Below are positions 37,795-46,810 of a DNA stretch of 64,000 nt, in pieces. Under the pieces are notes generated by a model. That model had not been told where the DNA came from. It saw nothing but the letters and a program-made list of their open reading frames with translations, and did not search any database. The DNA is from a virus, in IMG/VR virus record IMGVR_UViG_3300042562_001598, positions 25,149 to 89,148 of that record. One strand, 5' to 3'. A program made the translations under genes and the position numbers. Position 1 is the first letter of the stretch; every line of letters starts with the position of its first letter.

Positions 37795-38799
37795 ATGGGT
37801 TTTATTAATGAATGTGGTGTTATTACAATATTTCCTATGTCGGTTGAATGTGGTGATTATACTAATCCGACAACTCCAATTTCAAATAACGGGGAGGTAT
37901 CAATTAATATAACAGGTGGAACACCGCCTTATGATATTACTTGGACGAATAATGGTAGTAAAACAGCTACATTAATTAATTTACCACCTGGTAATTATAC
38001 CGCGACAGTTACTGATTACTGGAAAGACTTTACAGGGGTTACTACATGTGTTTTAAGTGCTCAATCTTATAATTATTTATTGAATCAATGTTGTCCACCA
38101 ACATTATATTGGAAATTACCTAATTTAACACCTACTAATTTAACAGGTGCTACAGTGACAGGTGATTGTACAGGTCTTAATGTTATTATATCGGGAATGA
38201 CTAATGATTTAAGAAATTGTTATTGTGATTACGAAATACCGACTTGTATTACCGATAAGTATAGTGCTGAAACTCAAACTTGTGGAAGAAAAACTATTAA
38301 ATATAATGCTGGTAGTGGAGTTTATTATTGGTTTGTACAAAACTTGGATTATAACTTTTCTGTTTATAAGATAGAACCAAGTGTAACTTCAGGTAGTTAT
38401 AACATATATAATTATAGTGGTTGTTGTTCTCAATCATATATGACAGGATTTACTAATAATAGTGTTTTTAGTTCAGATTGTGGTCCATTCACAGGAACTG
38501 GGTTATTTGATTGGTATAACAGAACTGTTTTAAATGTTGGGTTAAATAATAATTATTTATTCTACCCTTATTACAATAGTGGAACGACCAAATGTATGGT
38601 GAGTGGTGGTAGTAACCAAGAAATTGTTACAATATCATCAAATTATAATGTTTTAGGTAAATATATTAAAATTGTTAAAACACCAAATGATATTTCATAT
38701 AATGTTACATCATTAGTTGATTTACCACCAACAGTGACTTGGACACCGGGTATAATCTATAGTGGTTGCTCTTGGGATTATTTCTATAATAGAAGTTAA
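37795..38799 (+). CDS. Cys-rich tail fibre-type protein with one SprB-like repeat
   Basis: A 334-residue protein. Residues about 15-85 form one SprB-like repeat (GGTPPYDITWTNNGSK, then LPPGNYTATVTDYWK). The remainder is unusually cysteine-rich (CCPPTLYW, CYCDYEIPTC, CCSQSY) and beta-rich. Cysteine-rich repeats in extracellular proteins may be bound by metal or by disulfides after release. There is no signal peptide, as expected for a virion protein. It sits in the fibre operon and was probably built from the same module pool as the 35208 gene. Confidence 0.6.
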   Translation: MGFINECGVITIFPMSVECGDYTNPTTPISNNGEVSINITGGTPPYDITWTNNGSKTATLINLPPGNYTATVTDYWKDFTGVTTCVLSAQSYNYLLNQCCPPTLYWKLPNLTPTNLTGATVTGDCTGLNVIISGMTNDLRNCYCDYEIPTCITDKYSAETQTCGRKTIKYNAGSGVYYWFVQNLDYNFSVYKIEPSVTSGSYNIYNYSGCCSQSYMTGFTNNSVFSSDCGPFTGTGLFDWYNRTVLNVGLNNNYLFYPYYNSGTTKCMVSGGSNQEIVTISSNYNVLGKYIKIVKTPNDISYNVTSLVDLPPTVTWTPGIIYSGCSWDYFYNRS

Positions 38800-38817
38800 A
38801 ATAAAAAAAAATAATAT

Positions 38818-41073
38818 ATGGCGTTTTCAGCTTCAACATGTGTAACAAATTTAGGTGGTATTGATATTAATTCTACCGTTAAAATACGAACCTATCCTGG
38901 TGAGATTCAAATAGGCGGTGATATTATATTATCGGCTATGACGGGAGTTAATTGTCCTTATACAATTACTGGTATTCCAAACGGAACTACAGAATTACAA
39001 ATATATGTACCCGGGACTAATGTTTGTGGGTATATAGATATTTCTGATAATGATTTATGTAATACTTGTGATTTAGGGTTTGATTCTTTTACATCATCAA
39101 CCATTGGAAATATAGTTGTTGGTAATTTAACAGGTAGTTGTCAAAACCCCATAACGGATTATCGTATTCTTTGGTTTGGTCCTAGTGAGTCTATGGAGGT
39201 TGTCTCAACAAATGTTGCTCGTATATCGGGTAAAGGCTCTGCTTTCACTTATAATTATCAACATCCTTTAACCGGAATTAGTTCTTTACCTATGGAACAA
39301 GGGTATTACAGACCTGTAATAGACAAAGTTAGAATCAATGGGGTTAATTTTTCATATACCGGAGGGACAGGTTATGTTCCGGCAGATTTGGAATGTTTTG
39401 ATAGTTTACCTGTTTATGTTTCAGGTTATACTTGTGAAAATGGTAAGGAGACGATAGGTGATTACACACATAGAGTTAATTTTACATCAACAGGAAGTGG
39501 TTTAAGTCCAACACCTCTTACATCAACTTTCATATTATCTGGTGGTACTACCAATTTTTTCGCTTGGAAATTTAAAGGAGAGATTATTCCTGACCAATTA
39601 AAATTAACATTTTTTGGAACTGAGTATGGTTTAGAACCAATAATTTTGGAATGGTGGGAAGTTGGAAGTATTCCCAGTTTAAATACTGCGATAATTCAAA
39701 ATACCAATACTTTTCCAAAATCTGCAAACACTATTAGTTATATTTCTAAAGTGACTACTTTAACTGGTCTAACGATAAATGATGGTGATAGGATATTGTT
39801 AGAAGTTATTCCTTCTAAAACAAATTTTAATACTAATTGGGATTTTTATTTTACTTGTTTAGAAACATTTAATTGTGATACATGTTTAGATAGTTATGAG
39901 AATGAAAGTTATAAAATTGTTGGTAGTTCTATTACTGGAATTACAGGTACCTGTGGTAATATTGATATTAGTGTAACTATTAGTGGTTGTAATGAATCAA
40001 CCCTTTTAAATTCTGATTTAATTAAATATTTTTATCAAAACCCCCCGGAATCTAATGTTATAAATAACCATTATTATGTTAGACCTTTTACTTTCCCTTT
40101 AAACAACTTTTCTGATTTAAGATTTAATGGGTACAGATGTTCACCTAGGGGTTTTGGGGGTATTATAAATTGTTCAAATTCAGGTAATTATATTTCTTTT
40201 GAAAAAACTGTTACCACAATACCACCAATTCAAGGGAATATTTATATGGAATTTAGTGGAAGTTCTAGTTTAACAGATTTTAACTCTTTTTATAATGGTT
40301 ATTTATATTGGAAAAATAGTCCAAGTTATTCTGGTTCTACTGATAATACAAATTATGATTATTATCGTTATTGGATATTACCGATATCTACAGCAACAGG
40401 TGATACTTATTGTGGTGATAGTACTACTTATTATGATTATTATATTCATTATCCGACAGCTGTTGTAACAACAGGATTAACAGGTAGTGGTTATTGGTTA
40501 AATATAACTATGCCAACAATTAGTGATGGTATTTTACCAAATAGTTGTGAGTTACAATGTGATTATTGGAGAATTGAAAGAGTAGGTATAATAAATACTT
40601 CCTCAACAGGTTCAACTAATAATCGTAAAATTTATAGTAATCGGGGTGCTAAATATCAATCACCATTTCAAATATGGGATACTGGTCGGAGTAATAATCC
40701 TAGTACTAGTGGTGAGATTATTAGTTATTTACGGGTGAATAATAATATGTTAAATACAATACCTTCATCGGGTAGTAGTAATACTTTAATACATAGTTTG
40801 TCTGGTCAAACATGTGATTATAGTTCTTACGGGGTTTTTAATACCAATGGTAGAACACCACCGACAGATGACGGTTTATATTATTATGAAAAAAATTTAT
40901 ATGCGGTTAAATTACAATTAACAAACCCTTCGGATGTTAGAGATTTTGATATTTATATGTCACCAATTAATAACTTTGTCTACTCTGGTTATCCCGGAAA
41001 CCCAAACTATGAATTAGCCTATAGTTATTCAGGGGGAAGTGTTGTTTATTCAAGTTCAACTTACATAATTTAA
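38818..41073 (+). CDS. Large tail fibre-type protein, unknown family
   Basis: A 751-residue, Gly/Ser/Thr/Asn/Tyr-rich beta protein. It contains several Cys-x-x-Cys-like pairs (CNTCDLGFDSF, CDTCLDSYENE) that may mark repeated domain borders at roughly residues 80 and 345. There are no SprB repeats clear enough to name, but the general composition and G-Y-T-C turns are the same as in its neighbours. No membrane segments or enzymatic motifs are seen. Position in the run of fibre genes suggests a receptor-binding or fibre shaft role. Confidence 0.55.
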   Translation: MAFSASTCVTNLGGIDINSTVKIRTYPGEIQIGGDIILSAMTGVNCPYTITGIPNGTTELQIYVPGTNVCGYIDISDNDLCNTCDLGFDSFTSSTIGNIVVGNLTGSCQNPITDYRILWFGPSESMEVVSTNVARISGKGSAFTYNYQHPLTGISSLPMEQGYYRPVIDKVRINGVNFSYTGGTGYVPADLECFDSLPVYVSGYTCENGKETIGDYTHRVNFTSTGSGLSPTPLTSTFILSGGTTNFFAWKFKGEIIPDQLKLTFFGTEYGLEPIILEWWEVGSIPSLNTAIIQNTNTFPKSANTISYISKVTTLTGLTINDGDRILLEVIPSKTNFNTNWDFYFTCLETFNCDTCLDSYENESYKIVGSSITGITGTCGNIDISVTISGCNESTLLNSDLIKYFYQNPPESNVINNHYYVRPFTFPLNNFSDLRFNGYRCSPRGFGGIINCSNSGNYISFEKTVTTIPPIQGNIYMEFSGSSSLTDFNSFYNGYLYWKNSPSYSGSTDNTNYDYYRYWILPISTATGDTYCGDSTTYYDYYIHYPTAVVTTGLTGSGYWLNITMPTISDGILPNSCELQCDYWRIERVGIINTSSTGSTNNRKIYSNRGAKYQSPFQIWDTGRSNNPSTSGEIISYLRVNNNMLNTIPSSGSSNTLIHSLSGQTCDYSSYGVFNTNGRTPPTDDGLYYYEKNLYAVKLQLTNPSDVRDFDIYMSPINNFVYSGYPGNPNYELAYSYSGGSVVYSSSTYII

Positions 41074-41086
41074 AAAATAAAAAACA

Positions 41087-42103
41087 ATGTATAATACAAC
41101 TCTATATAATTTTTGTTTAACCTCAAGCGTGGACAATACACAAATTCACTTCAACCCTAATGGGGCTGACGATAATGATTTTAATAAATGGATTTCAGAT
41201 GACTTAACCTATTCTGTCATATGGAATAATACAATTAATCGTTGGCAAGTAACAGGTGGGACATTGGATTATTCAATATATTCAGGAACTGAATATCCCC
41301 CACTTAACGGATGGTATATTTTAGGTGCTAGTGGGTCTGTAACAGCAAATGAGGGTGTTTGTCCGACTTTAAATACTAACACGGTATCAGTTAATCTTAA
41401 TCACCCACTTTGTTCTTGTGATGGGTCCATAATCGTTAATACATCCGGAGGTTATCCACCATATTTATATTCTATAGATAATGGGGTGTCGTATATTGAT
41501 TTTCCGTTATTTACTAATTTATGTTCAGGTTTATATACTGTAAAGGTTGTTGATGTATCTGGAAATACTTTAACTAATCCGGTTACATTAAATCCACCTA
41601 CACCACCAACGACATATTCATTAAAGTTGTCAACAACAAGTACTACTATAGTGAATACACCGACAACTATGACAACATTATATTCAAGTGTTGTTAATGT
41701 AACACCAACATTACCTGATGGAGTTACATTAACCTTTAATTTAAGTCATAATGATTTATTTACGATATCACCAAGTGGTAATACTGCGACGATAGTTACA
41801 AATAGTGTAATGACTAAAAATGAGGTAACTCAAGTATTAACTAATAGTGGGACAACAACAGGAGCAACTAATTTTAATTTAACTCAAGGTTGTCAAGGTT
41901 TATTATTATACCAAACAGGGTTAACTGAAAATTGGAATACTGTAAGTATGACAAATAGTGATACGATAGTTATTAATACGACAACAACAATTAATAAAAA
42001 TGTAATATTAACCCCTTGTGATATTGCGACATCAAATGACACTTACGTCATTAGTAACGCAAGTATTTCGGGTTGTGGTTGTTGTAATGTAATTATTAAT
42101 TAA
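41087..42103 (+). CDS. Tail fibre-type protein with SprB-like repeat
   Basis: A 338-residue protein. The N-terminal 95 residues (LYNFCLTSSVDNTQIHFN, then SVIWNNTINRWQVTGG and NGWYILGASGSV) form a compact aromatic beta domain. In outline this resembles the display domain in the reverse-strand gene at 45036. Residues about 105-175 are one SprB-like repeat (LNHPLCSCDGSIIVNTSGG, then YPPYLYSIDNG and LCSGLYTVKVVDVSG). A Thr/Pro linker and a Thr/Asn-rich C-terminal beta domain follow. I infer a modular receptor-binding fibre component. The genes before and after are within 30 bases. Confidence 0.6.
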   Translation: MYNTTLYNFCLTSSVDNTQIHFNPNGADDNDFNKWISDDLTYSVIWNNTINRWQVTGGTLDYSIYSGTEYPPLNGWYILGASGSVTANEGVCPTLNTNTVSVNLNHPLCSCDGSIIVNTSGGYPPYLYSIDNGVSYIDFPLFTNLCSGLYTVKVVDVSGNTLTNPVTLNPPTPPTTYSLKLSTTSTTIVNTPTTMTTLYSSVVNVTPTLPDGVTLTFNLSHNDLFTISPSGNTATIVTNSVMTKNEVTQVLTNSGTTTGATNFNLTQGCQGLLLYQTGLTENWNTVSMTNSDTIVINTTTTINKNVILTPCDIATSNDTYVISNASISGCGCCNVIIN

Positions 42104-42116
42104 AAAAAATAATAAA

Positions 42117-42125
42117 GATATTTAT
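42117..42125 (+). promoter_or_regulatory. Candidate late-type element (GATATTTAT)
   Basis: GATATTTAT, followed by C, ends five bases before the ATG at 42131 in a short A-rich gap. Same element as before gp25. Function inferred. Confidence 0.35.
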
Positions 42126-42130
42126 CAAAT

Positions 42131-44386
42131 ATGGGATTTATAATTAAAAATACATCGGGGTTGATTAGTACACGATTAACGGATGCAGGTAGGTTGAAAT
42201 TATCACAAGGAAATTTCAACATTTCTTATTTTCAGGTTGGTGATAGTGAGGTATCTTACAATTCATTACCTAATACTTACAATCAATTTACTACTAATAT
42301 ATTAGAACCTAATTTCAATTCACAGAATTTAGCTGGTGTTCCGCAATCAAATATGCAGAATGTAAAATATCCTTATTATGTGGATGGGACTACAGGTAAT
42401 ACATACGGGATTCCAACGATGGCTTCAGCTCCAAGTTCTATTTACAATAGAGCTGCAATGAGAGGATTTTTTACTGGTGATACAACGGCAACAACAATTA
42501 ATTGGAGTGCTTTAACTAGTAATGAATATGTTATTAATTCTAATTATATTGTTGAAATGTCAGGTTTAACTGGTGGAACAACAATTAAGGTTATAACTTC
42601 TGGTTGTAATTCAAATAGTGTTAGATTACCTTTAAGTGGTGATTTAATTACTATATACTATAATGGACTTGGTAAAAGTAATTGTTATTGTAATCAGTCA
42701 AGTAGTGCTTGTACTATGTCAATGAATAGTTGTTATCCAATGATGACTTATAGAATTATTGATGTTTGTTTGGATGTATTAACATTGGATAGAAAAACAC
42801 CTGATTTTAGTTATTTAAGTGGAACTTGTTATTACGCTAGAACTTTAGTTTATCCACCAAATATGACATCATTATATGATAGTAGTACACCATCAGAACA
42901 TTGGAGTGATAGTGTATTAAACTTTGAGTCTACTTGTTATGTTGATGAATTTGATGTTAAGGTTTGGAATATGAATATTCCGTGGTCTGAAAATCCAGCT
43001 GGGTTGATATCTACTCAAAACAAAGATTATACTAATTTTGGGTCTATAACTTATTTGGGTACTAAAGAATACCTTGGTTATATGTCAAATAGTGGTCAAA
43101 CAGATACTAGTTCTACTTATTATGTAAATTCATTTGGTGAGATTGTAACCGTTGAACCTAAAGACCAAAAAGCTATTGCAATTATACATTATACTAATCA
43201 GTCAATTGATTTATTTTATGGTGAAAAATTTGCGTTAGAACCTTATGATGCTAATACACCTGAAGAAAATACTGGTGAAGCAAGAAACTTTAAGTTACAT
43301 TTACCTTGGTTGATGTGGCATAAAAATCCTGAATGTTGTTTGGGACAAACTTTTTGGGTTGACCCAGCTGGTTTTGATGACAAAAACTTATTTGAGGTTC
43401 AATATATTGAATCAACAAAAAATACGGATATGAATAAACCAGGTATTAGATATTATCATTTATGGGATAAAAACGCTAATCCGGATGGATATCCAAATAG
43501 AGTTGGGAAAGTATTTCCTGACCAAAAAATCATTGTGATTGATGATGAAGAAATAATTGCTGCGATGTCATATAAGTCAAATCGTAATTGGACTTTACCG
43601 GCACCTAAAGTTTCTTTACTCACACCAAATACTTGTGACTCAACAACAAATCAAAGTTCCACAGGTATATTAACGGATGATACCGAGTATTTGTATGTGA
43701 CTTATAGATTAAGTAACTCAACAACCTTTACGGACTCATTACATTGTAATTATTATTCAAAAATACAAGGTCCTAATAATCTGTGTTCTGGATTACCAAG
43801 TCAAAATGTTGGTGTAAGATTTGGGGGTGAGTTTAATTGTTTAAATCAAATTCCTGAAGGTTCATCGGTGTTACAAAATGGTTTTTATGCTGATAAATTT
43901 GAAATTATTTGTCAAAAAATGAATAGTGATGGTAGACCAGATTCGTCAGAATGGAAAATACTTGATTTTACTGACCAAATTAGTGGTTCAAGTATAAATG
44001 ATTTTATAACTATGAGTGGATTAACAGGTTCAACATTTGTAATAACACAAGAGGATTATACTAACGCCCCTTATTATGATTTAAGTGATGATATTATTTT
44101 ACCAACGGGTTCAACAATGTCACTTAATTTTGGTGATGAATATTATTTTTATGGGTCTATTGAGACGGATATTCAAGCAACGATTTATGAAATGAAATAT
44201 AAGGTTAATTTAGGTCAATCTGAATTTCAAGCAACTTCAAATCCGACTTGGTCAAATGGTGAAACATCATATATTACTGAAGTTGGTCTTTACGATAAGG
44301 ATTTTAATCTTATGATTATATCAAAGCTACAATCTCCTGTTTTACGACAGGGAATTCAACAGTTTTTAGTAAAATTTGATTTTTAA
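42131..44386 (+). CDS. Tail/baseplate-associated structural protein
   Basis: A 751-residue protein. The N-terminus GFIIKNTSGLISTRLTDAGR followed by KLSQGNFNISYFQVGDSEV and the C-terminus ETSYITEVGLYDKDF, then LMIISKLQSPVLRQG, show the typical boundaries of collar/fibre-attachment proteins, whose C-termini read 'ITEvgLYD..g.L..i.kl..P'. The middle is Cys- and Tyr-rich (NCYCNQSSSACTMSMNSCYP). There is no enzymatic motif. It is the last tail-type gene before the RuvC-like gene and probably the last of the virion operon on this strand. Confidence 0.6.
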   Translation: MGFIIKNTSGLISTRLTDAGRLKLSQGNFNISYFQVGDSEVSYNSLPNTYNQFTTNILEPNFNSQNLAGVPQSNMQNVKYPYYVDGTTGNTYGIPTMASAPSSIYNRAAMRGFFTGDTTATTINWSALTSNEYVINSNYIVEMSGLTGGTTIKVITSGCNSNSVRLPLSGDLITIYYNGLGKSNCYCNQSSSACTMSMNSCYPMMTYRIIDVCLDVLTLDRKTPDFSYLSGTCYYARTLVYPPNMTSLYDSSTPSEHWSDSVLNFESTCYVDEFDVKVWNMNIPWSENPAGLISTQNKDYTNFGSITYLGTKEYLGYMSNSGQTDTSSTYYVNSFGEIVTVEPKDQKAIAIIHYTNQSIDLFYGEKFALEPYDANTPEENTGEARNFKLHLPWLMWHKNPECCLGQTFWVDPAGFDDKNLFEVQYIESTKNTDMNKPGIRYYHLWDKNANPDGYPNRVGKVFPDQKIIVIDDEEIIAAMSYKSNRNWTLPAPKVSLLTPNTCDSTTNQSSTGILTDDTEYLYVTYRLSNSTTFTDSLHCNYYSKIQGPNNLCSGLPSQNVGVRFGGEFNCLNQIPEGSSVLQNGFYADKFEIICQKMNSDGRPDSSEWKILDFTDQISGSSINDFITMSGLTGSTFVITQEDYTNAPYYDLSDDIILPTGSTMSLNFGDEYYFYGSIETDIQATIYEMKYKVNLGQSEFQATSNPTWSNGETSYITEVGLYDKDFNLMIISKLQSPVLRQGIQQFLVKFDF

Positions 44387-44387
44387 T

Positions 44388-44990
44388 ATGAGAAAAACTC
44401 TAAAAGAAAGTCCTAAAGTATTAGGATTAGATGTGTCAAGTAAAACAATTGGTATCGCATTATTTGATATTGAAAGTAAAGAATTATTGGAATTAACCCA
44501 TGTATCTCCAATACCAAAACCAAAAAAGGAGAATAAAATTGAGGAATTATTGGTTAAAGCTGATATTTTTAGGTCAAAACTTTTAACCTATCAAAATTTG
44601 GGAATTACTAAAGTGGTTATTGAAGAACCATTAATGAATTCAAATAATGTATACACTGTCGCTACATTACTTAGATTTAATACTTTAATATGTCGTGAGA
44701 TTTATGATGTGTTGGGAATTGTTCCTGAATTTATTTCAACATACAATTCAAGGAAATTTGCGTTTCCTGATTTGGTACAATTAAACGATAAAGGTAAAAA
44801 AGTTTTATTTGGTGGATTACCAAAAGACATTGATAAAAAAATGATTATTTGGGAATTGGTCGCGAAAATGGAACCACAGATAACTTGGTTATATACAAGA
44901 AATAATACACTCAAAAAAGAAAACTTTGACCAAACAGACGCTTACGCTTGTGTTGTCGGACAAATGAGAATGGATGAGGTTTGGAAATAA
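44388..44990 (+). CDS. RuvC-like Holliday-junction resolvase
   Basis: A 200-residue RNase H-fold nuclease. The ATG at 44388, right after the previous stop, is preferred over an upstream TTG. Acidic residues appear in the family order: D in VLGLDVSSKTIGIALFD, E in KVVIEEPLMNS, and the paired D in FDQTDAYACVVGQ near the C-terminus. RuvC-like enzymes cut four-way DNA junctions, which would clear branched DNA before packaging as T4 gp49 does by a different fold. It stands between tail genes and a bidirectional terminator. Confidence 0.8.
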   Translation: MRKTLKESPKVLGLDVSSKTIGIALFDIESKELLELTHVSPIPKPKKENKIEELLVKADIFRSKLLTYQNLGITKVVIEEPLMNSNNVYTVATLLRFNTLICREIYDVLGIVPEFISTYNSRKFAFPDLVQLNDKGKKVLFGGLPKDIDKKMIIWELVAKMEPQITWLYTRNNTLKKENFDQTDAYACVVGQMRMDEVWK

Positions 44991-45023
44991 AAAAAATATC
45001 GGTTAATAGCCGATATTTTTTTT
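44991..45023 (+). terminator. Bidirectional terminator between convergent genes
   Basis: A perfect 12-base-pair stem (AAAAAATATCGG/CCGATATTTTTT) with a seven-base loop sits between the + strand RuvC-like gene and the - strand fibre gene. T-tracts lie at the 3' side on both strands, so it should stop transcription from both directions. Confidence 0.9.
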
Positions 45024-45035
45024 ATATTAAGTTTT

Positions 45036-45617
45036 TTATTCAGGACATATGATGTCACCATCTATCACATCAAATCTAACATTACTAACAAAATTACAAG
45101 GACGAACAACTGGTGTTGGTGTAGGTGTCGGAGTTGGTGTAGGGGTAGGCGTAGGAGTAGGGTCAACACTAATAGTTGCGTCAATACCAAGATTTAAACA
45201 ATAATTTGTTGGTGTTGGTGTTGGTGTTGGTGTTGGAGTTGGTGTCGGCGTTGGTGTCGGCGTTGGTGTTGGTAATACAACATCACAATCAAACATAGCA
45301 CTAAAATCCAATAAACTACAATTATTAGTTGGTGTTGGTGTAGGTGGGGGACAGGTATTACTATTAAAGTATGTATCACAAAGGTCTGGACAAGTTGATA
45401 CGCAAGGTGATTTACCAGCTAATAAACAACTACCATCCAAAACTGATGATAAACACCATTGAGTATTACCTGAAGAATAGTATATAAATAAACTATTTGA
45501 CTCTCCGGTCCAATATAATTGACCATTATGAGTACCGGCAGAATAATAATTATTATCGTATGAGTAATATCCGGTGTCGCTTATACAATAAGCTGAAAAA
45601 CATGTTTCTGTTGTCAT
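45036..45617 (-). CDS. Tail fibre-type protein with Pro-Thr tandem repeats (reverse strand)
   Basis: A 193-residue protein, one of only two genes on the - strand. The N-terminal 85 residues form an aromatic, Cys-containing display-type domain ([20 protein letters not shown], then [20 protein letters not shown]). The rest holds three short Cys-containing blocks joined by three Pro-Thr tandem tracts, the longest of about 12 PT units. PT tracts form stiff extended linkers. It has no signal peptide. It follows a paralogue of the fibre-associated gene at 37424, so I infer a fibre-related host-range cassette in inverted orientation. It could instead be a moron expressed separately. Confidence 0.65.
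   Translation of the reverse strand: MTTETCFSAYCISDTGYYSYDNNYYSAGTHNGQLYWTGESNSLFIYYSSGNTQWCLSSVLDGSCLLAGKSPCVSTCPDLCDTYFNSNTCPPPTPTPTNNCSLLDFSAMFDCDVVLPTPTPTPTPTPTPTPTPTPTPTNYCLNLGIDATISVDPTPTPTPTPTPTPTPTPVVRPCNFVSNVRFDVIDGDIICPE
45111..45345 (-). repeat. Hexanucleotide tandem repeats encoding Pro-Thr tracts
   Basis: On the + strand, GGTGTT/GGTGTC/GGTGTA-type hexamers run at about 45111-45163, 45207-45273 and 45327-45345. They encode Pro-Thr dipeptides on the - strand. Units differ mainly in third positions. Gain or loss of a unit would keep the reading frame and change the linker length. Confidence 0.85.
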
Positions 45618-45618
45618 A

Positions 45619-45834
45619 TTAAAGTGTTAAAATTTTGATAATTTCACAACCATTATCGTCAATCACCTTTAATTTATATGATAATTGATTTAACATAATA
45701 GATGGAACATCAATATCTGCGGGAAATGTTGAAATTGTTGCACGATAAATACATTGAGTTGAAGTGTTACTACAGATATAAATATCAAATGGTGTCGCCC
45801 CAGTAATATCGTTTATTGTTATAGTTATTGGCAT
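45619..45834 (-). CDS. Small fibre-associated protein, paralogue of the gene at 37424 (reverse strand)
   Basis: A 71-residue beta protein ([19 protein letters not shown], then [10 protein letters not shown] and [11 protein letters not shown]). Its cysteine positions and DNGCE end match the + strand 99-residue protein at 37424-37723, but it is shorter. It lies one base before the Pro-Thr-repeat gene on the same strand, so the pair is co-transcribed. A candidate ATATTTAT element lies 14 bases upstream of the start on this strand. The role is unknown but probably linked to tail fibres. Confidence 0.6.
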   Translation of the reverse strand: MPITITINDITGATPFDIYICSNTSTQCIYRATISTFPADIDVPSIMLNQLSYKLKVIDDNGCEIIKILTL

Positions 45835-45848
45835 TTTAGGTTTTATTA

Positions 45849-45856
45849 ATAAATAT
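45849..45856 (-). promoter_or_regulatory. Candidate late-type element (ATATTTAT), reverse strand
   Basis: Read on the - strand this is ATATTTAT, 14 bases before the start codon at 45834. It is important because it shows the element turning with the gene direction. Confidence 0.35.
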
Positions 45857-45881
45857 AGTGTAAAAAAAAATCTTATAAAGT

Positions 45882-45912
45882 TTTGATAATCTAATTTTTT
45901 TAATTAATATTG
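45882..45912 (+). promoter_or_regulatory. Candidate Bacteroidetes-type promoter for primase
   Basis: TTTG at 45882-45885 and TAATATTG at 45905-45912 are 19 bases apart, matching the TTTG-N19/20-TAnnTTTG pattern with one mismatch. The primase ATG at 45917 lies only four bases after the -7 box, so the transcript would be leaderless or nearly so. This divergent region also carries the reverse-strand element. Confidence 0.5.
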
Positions 45913-45916
45913 CAGT

Positions 45917-46810
45917 ATGGATGAATTTGATGTAATATTAGAAATACTATCTGACTTCTTGGGAGACCCAAAGAAGGTGTATGAACATAGTTCACAAATA
46001 TCGTTCAACTGCCCAAATTGTGATGGTGATGAGAATAAAGGTAATTTAGAAGTTAATATTGAAAAGGGTGTATTCAAGTGCTGGAGTTGTGAATCCGAGG
46101 GAACACACGGAACAGTTGGTAAATTATTTGATTTATATGGTAACTCGCAATTAAAAAAAGAGTATGAGATTATACGACCTGATGAGTTCAAGAAAGTTGA
46201 GAAGAAAGTTGAGAAGTTAAGATTACCTGATAGTTATACTTTATTCAAGGATAGTAGTCCGAGATACCCAATAAGAAATCAAGCTTACAATTACTTAAAA
46301 AATAGAGGTATAACAGATGAAATTATTGAAAAATACAATATTGGTTTTTGCGATACGGGAAGTCATTCCGGGAGAATAGTTATACCATCGTATAATAAGA
46401 AAGGTGAATTAAATTATTATATTGCAAGGTCTTGGGATGTTAATAGTCGTGCCAAATATAAAAACCCGAAAACACCAAAAGATGAAATTATCTTCAACGA
46501 GAACTTAATTAAGTGGAGTATGGATATATATTTGGTTGAAGGAGCATTTGATTCGGTATTTAAGTCAAATAGTATTCCGATGTTGGGAAAACACATGTCA
46601 ACATTATTATTTGAAACATTATATGATAGAGCGAAAGCTAATATCATTATCGCATTAGATGGTGACGCTTACGATAGTGCGTTAAAATTATATCACACCT
46701 TAAATGGTGGTGAATTATATGGTAGAATAAAAATAGTTAAACTGCCTAAAGATAAAGATATTGCCGACCTTAAAGGGGAAATTGATGAATATTATATTGA
46801 AATAAAATGA
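45917..46810 (+). CDS. DNA primase, DnaG-type
   Basis: A 297-residue primase. The N-terminal zinc finger has NCPNCDGDENKG and KCWSCESEG (residues about 32-58). The TOPRIM catalytic core follows: YLVEGAFDSVFK near residue 205 gives the conserved glutamate, and IIIALDGDAYDSA near residue 245 gives the DxD metal site. This matches T4 gp61/DnaG, which lays down RNA primers on the lagging strand with the DnaB-type helicase (15085). It is shorter than bacterial DnaG because it lacks the C-terminal helicase-binding domain. The 3' end overlaps the next gene's ATG (ATGA). Confidence 0.92.
   Translation: MDEFDVILEILSDFLGDPKKVYEHSSQISFNCPNCDGDENKGNLEVNIEKGVFKCWSCESEGTHGTVGKLFDLYGNSQLKKEYEIIRPDEFKKVEKKVEKLRLPDSYTLFKDSSPRYPIRNQAYNYLKNRGITDEIIEKYNIGFCDTGSHSGRIVIPSYNKKGELNYYIARSWDVNSRAKYKNPKTPKDEIIFNENLIKWSMDIYLVEGAFDSVFKSNSIPMLGKHMSTLLFETLYDRAKANIIIALDGDAYDSALKLYHTLNGGELYGRIKIVKLPKDKDIADLKGEIDEYYIEIK

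Noticed and set aside
44376-44387. Upstream TTG start for the RuvC-like gene
   Set aside because: The ATG at 44388 immediately follows the previous stop and gives a good N-terminus, while the TTG lies inside the preceding gene.
45111-45345. CRISPR-like repeats
   Set aside because: These are short direct hexamers with no spacers, inside a gene, and no cas genes are present in the window.
45194-45379. Reverse-strand open frame with His-Gln repeats
   Set aside because: It is the other frame of the same hexanucleotide repeat that encodes the Pro-Thr tract of the 45036-45617 gene; repeats keep several frames open.
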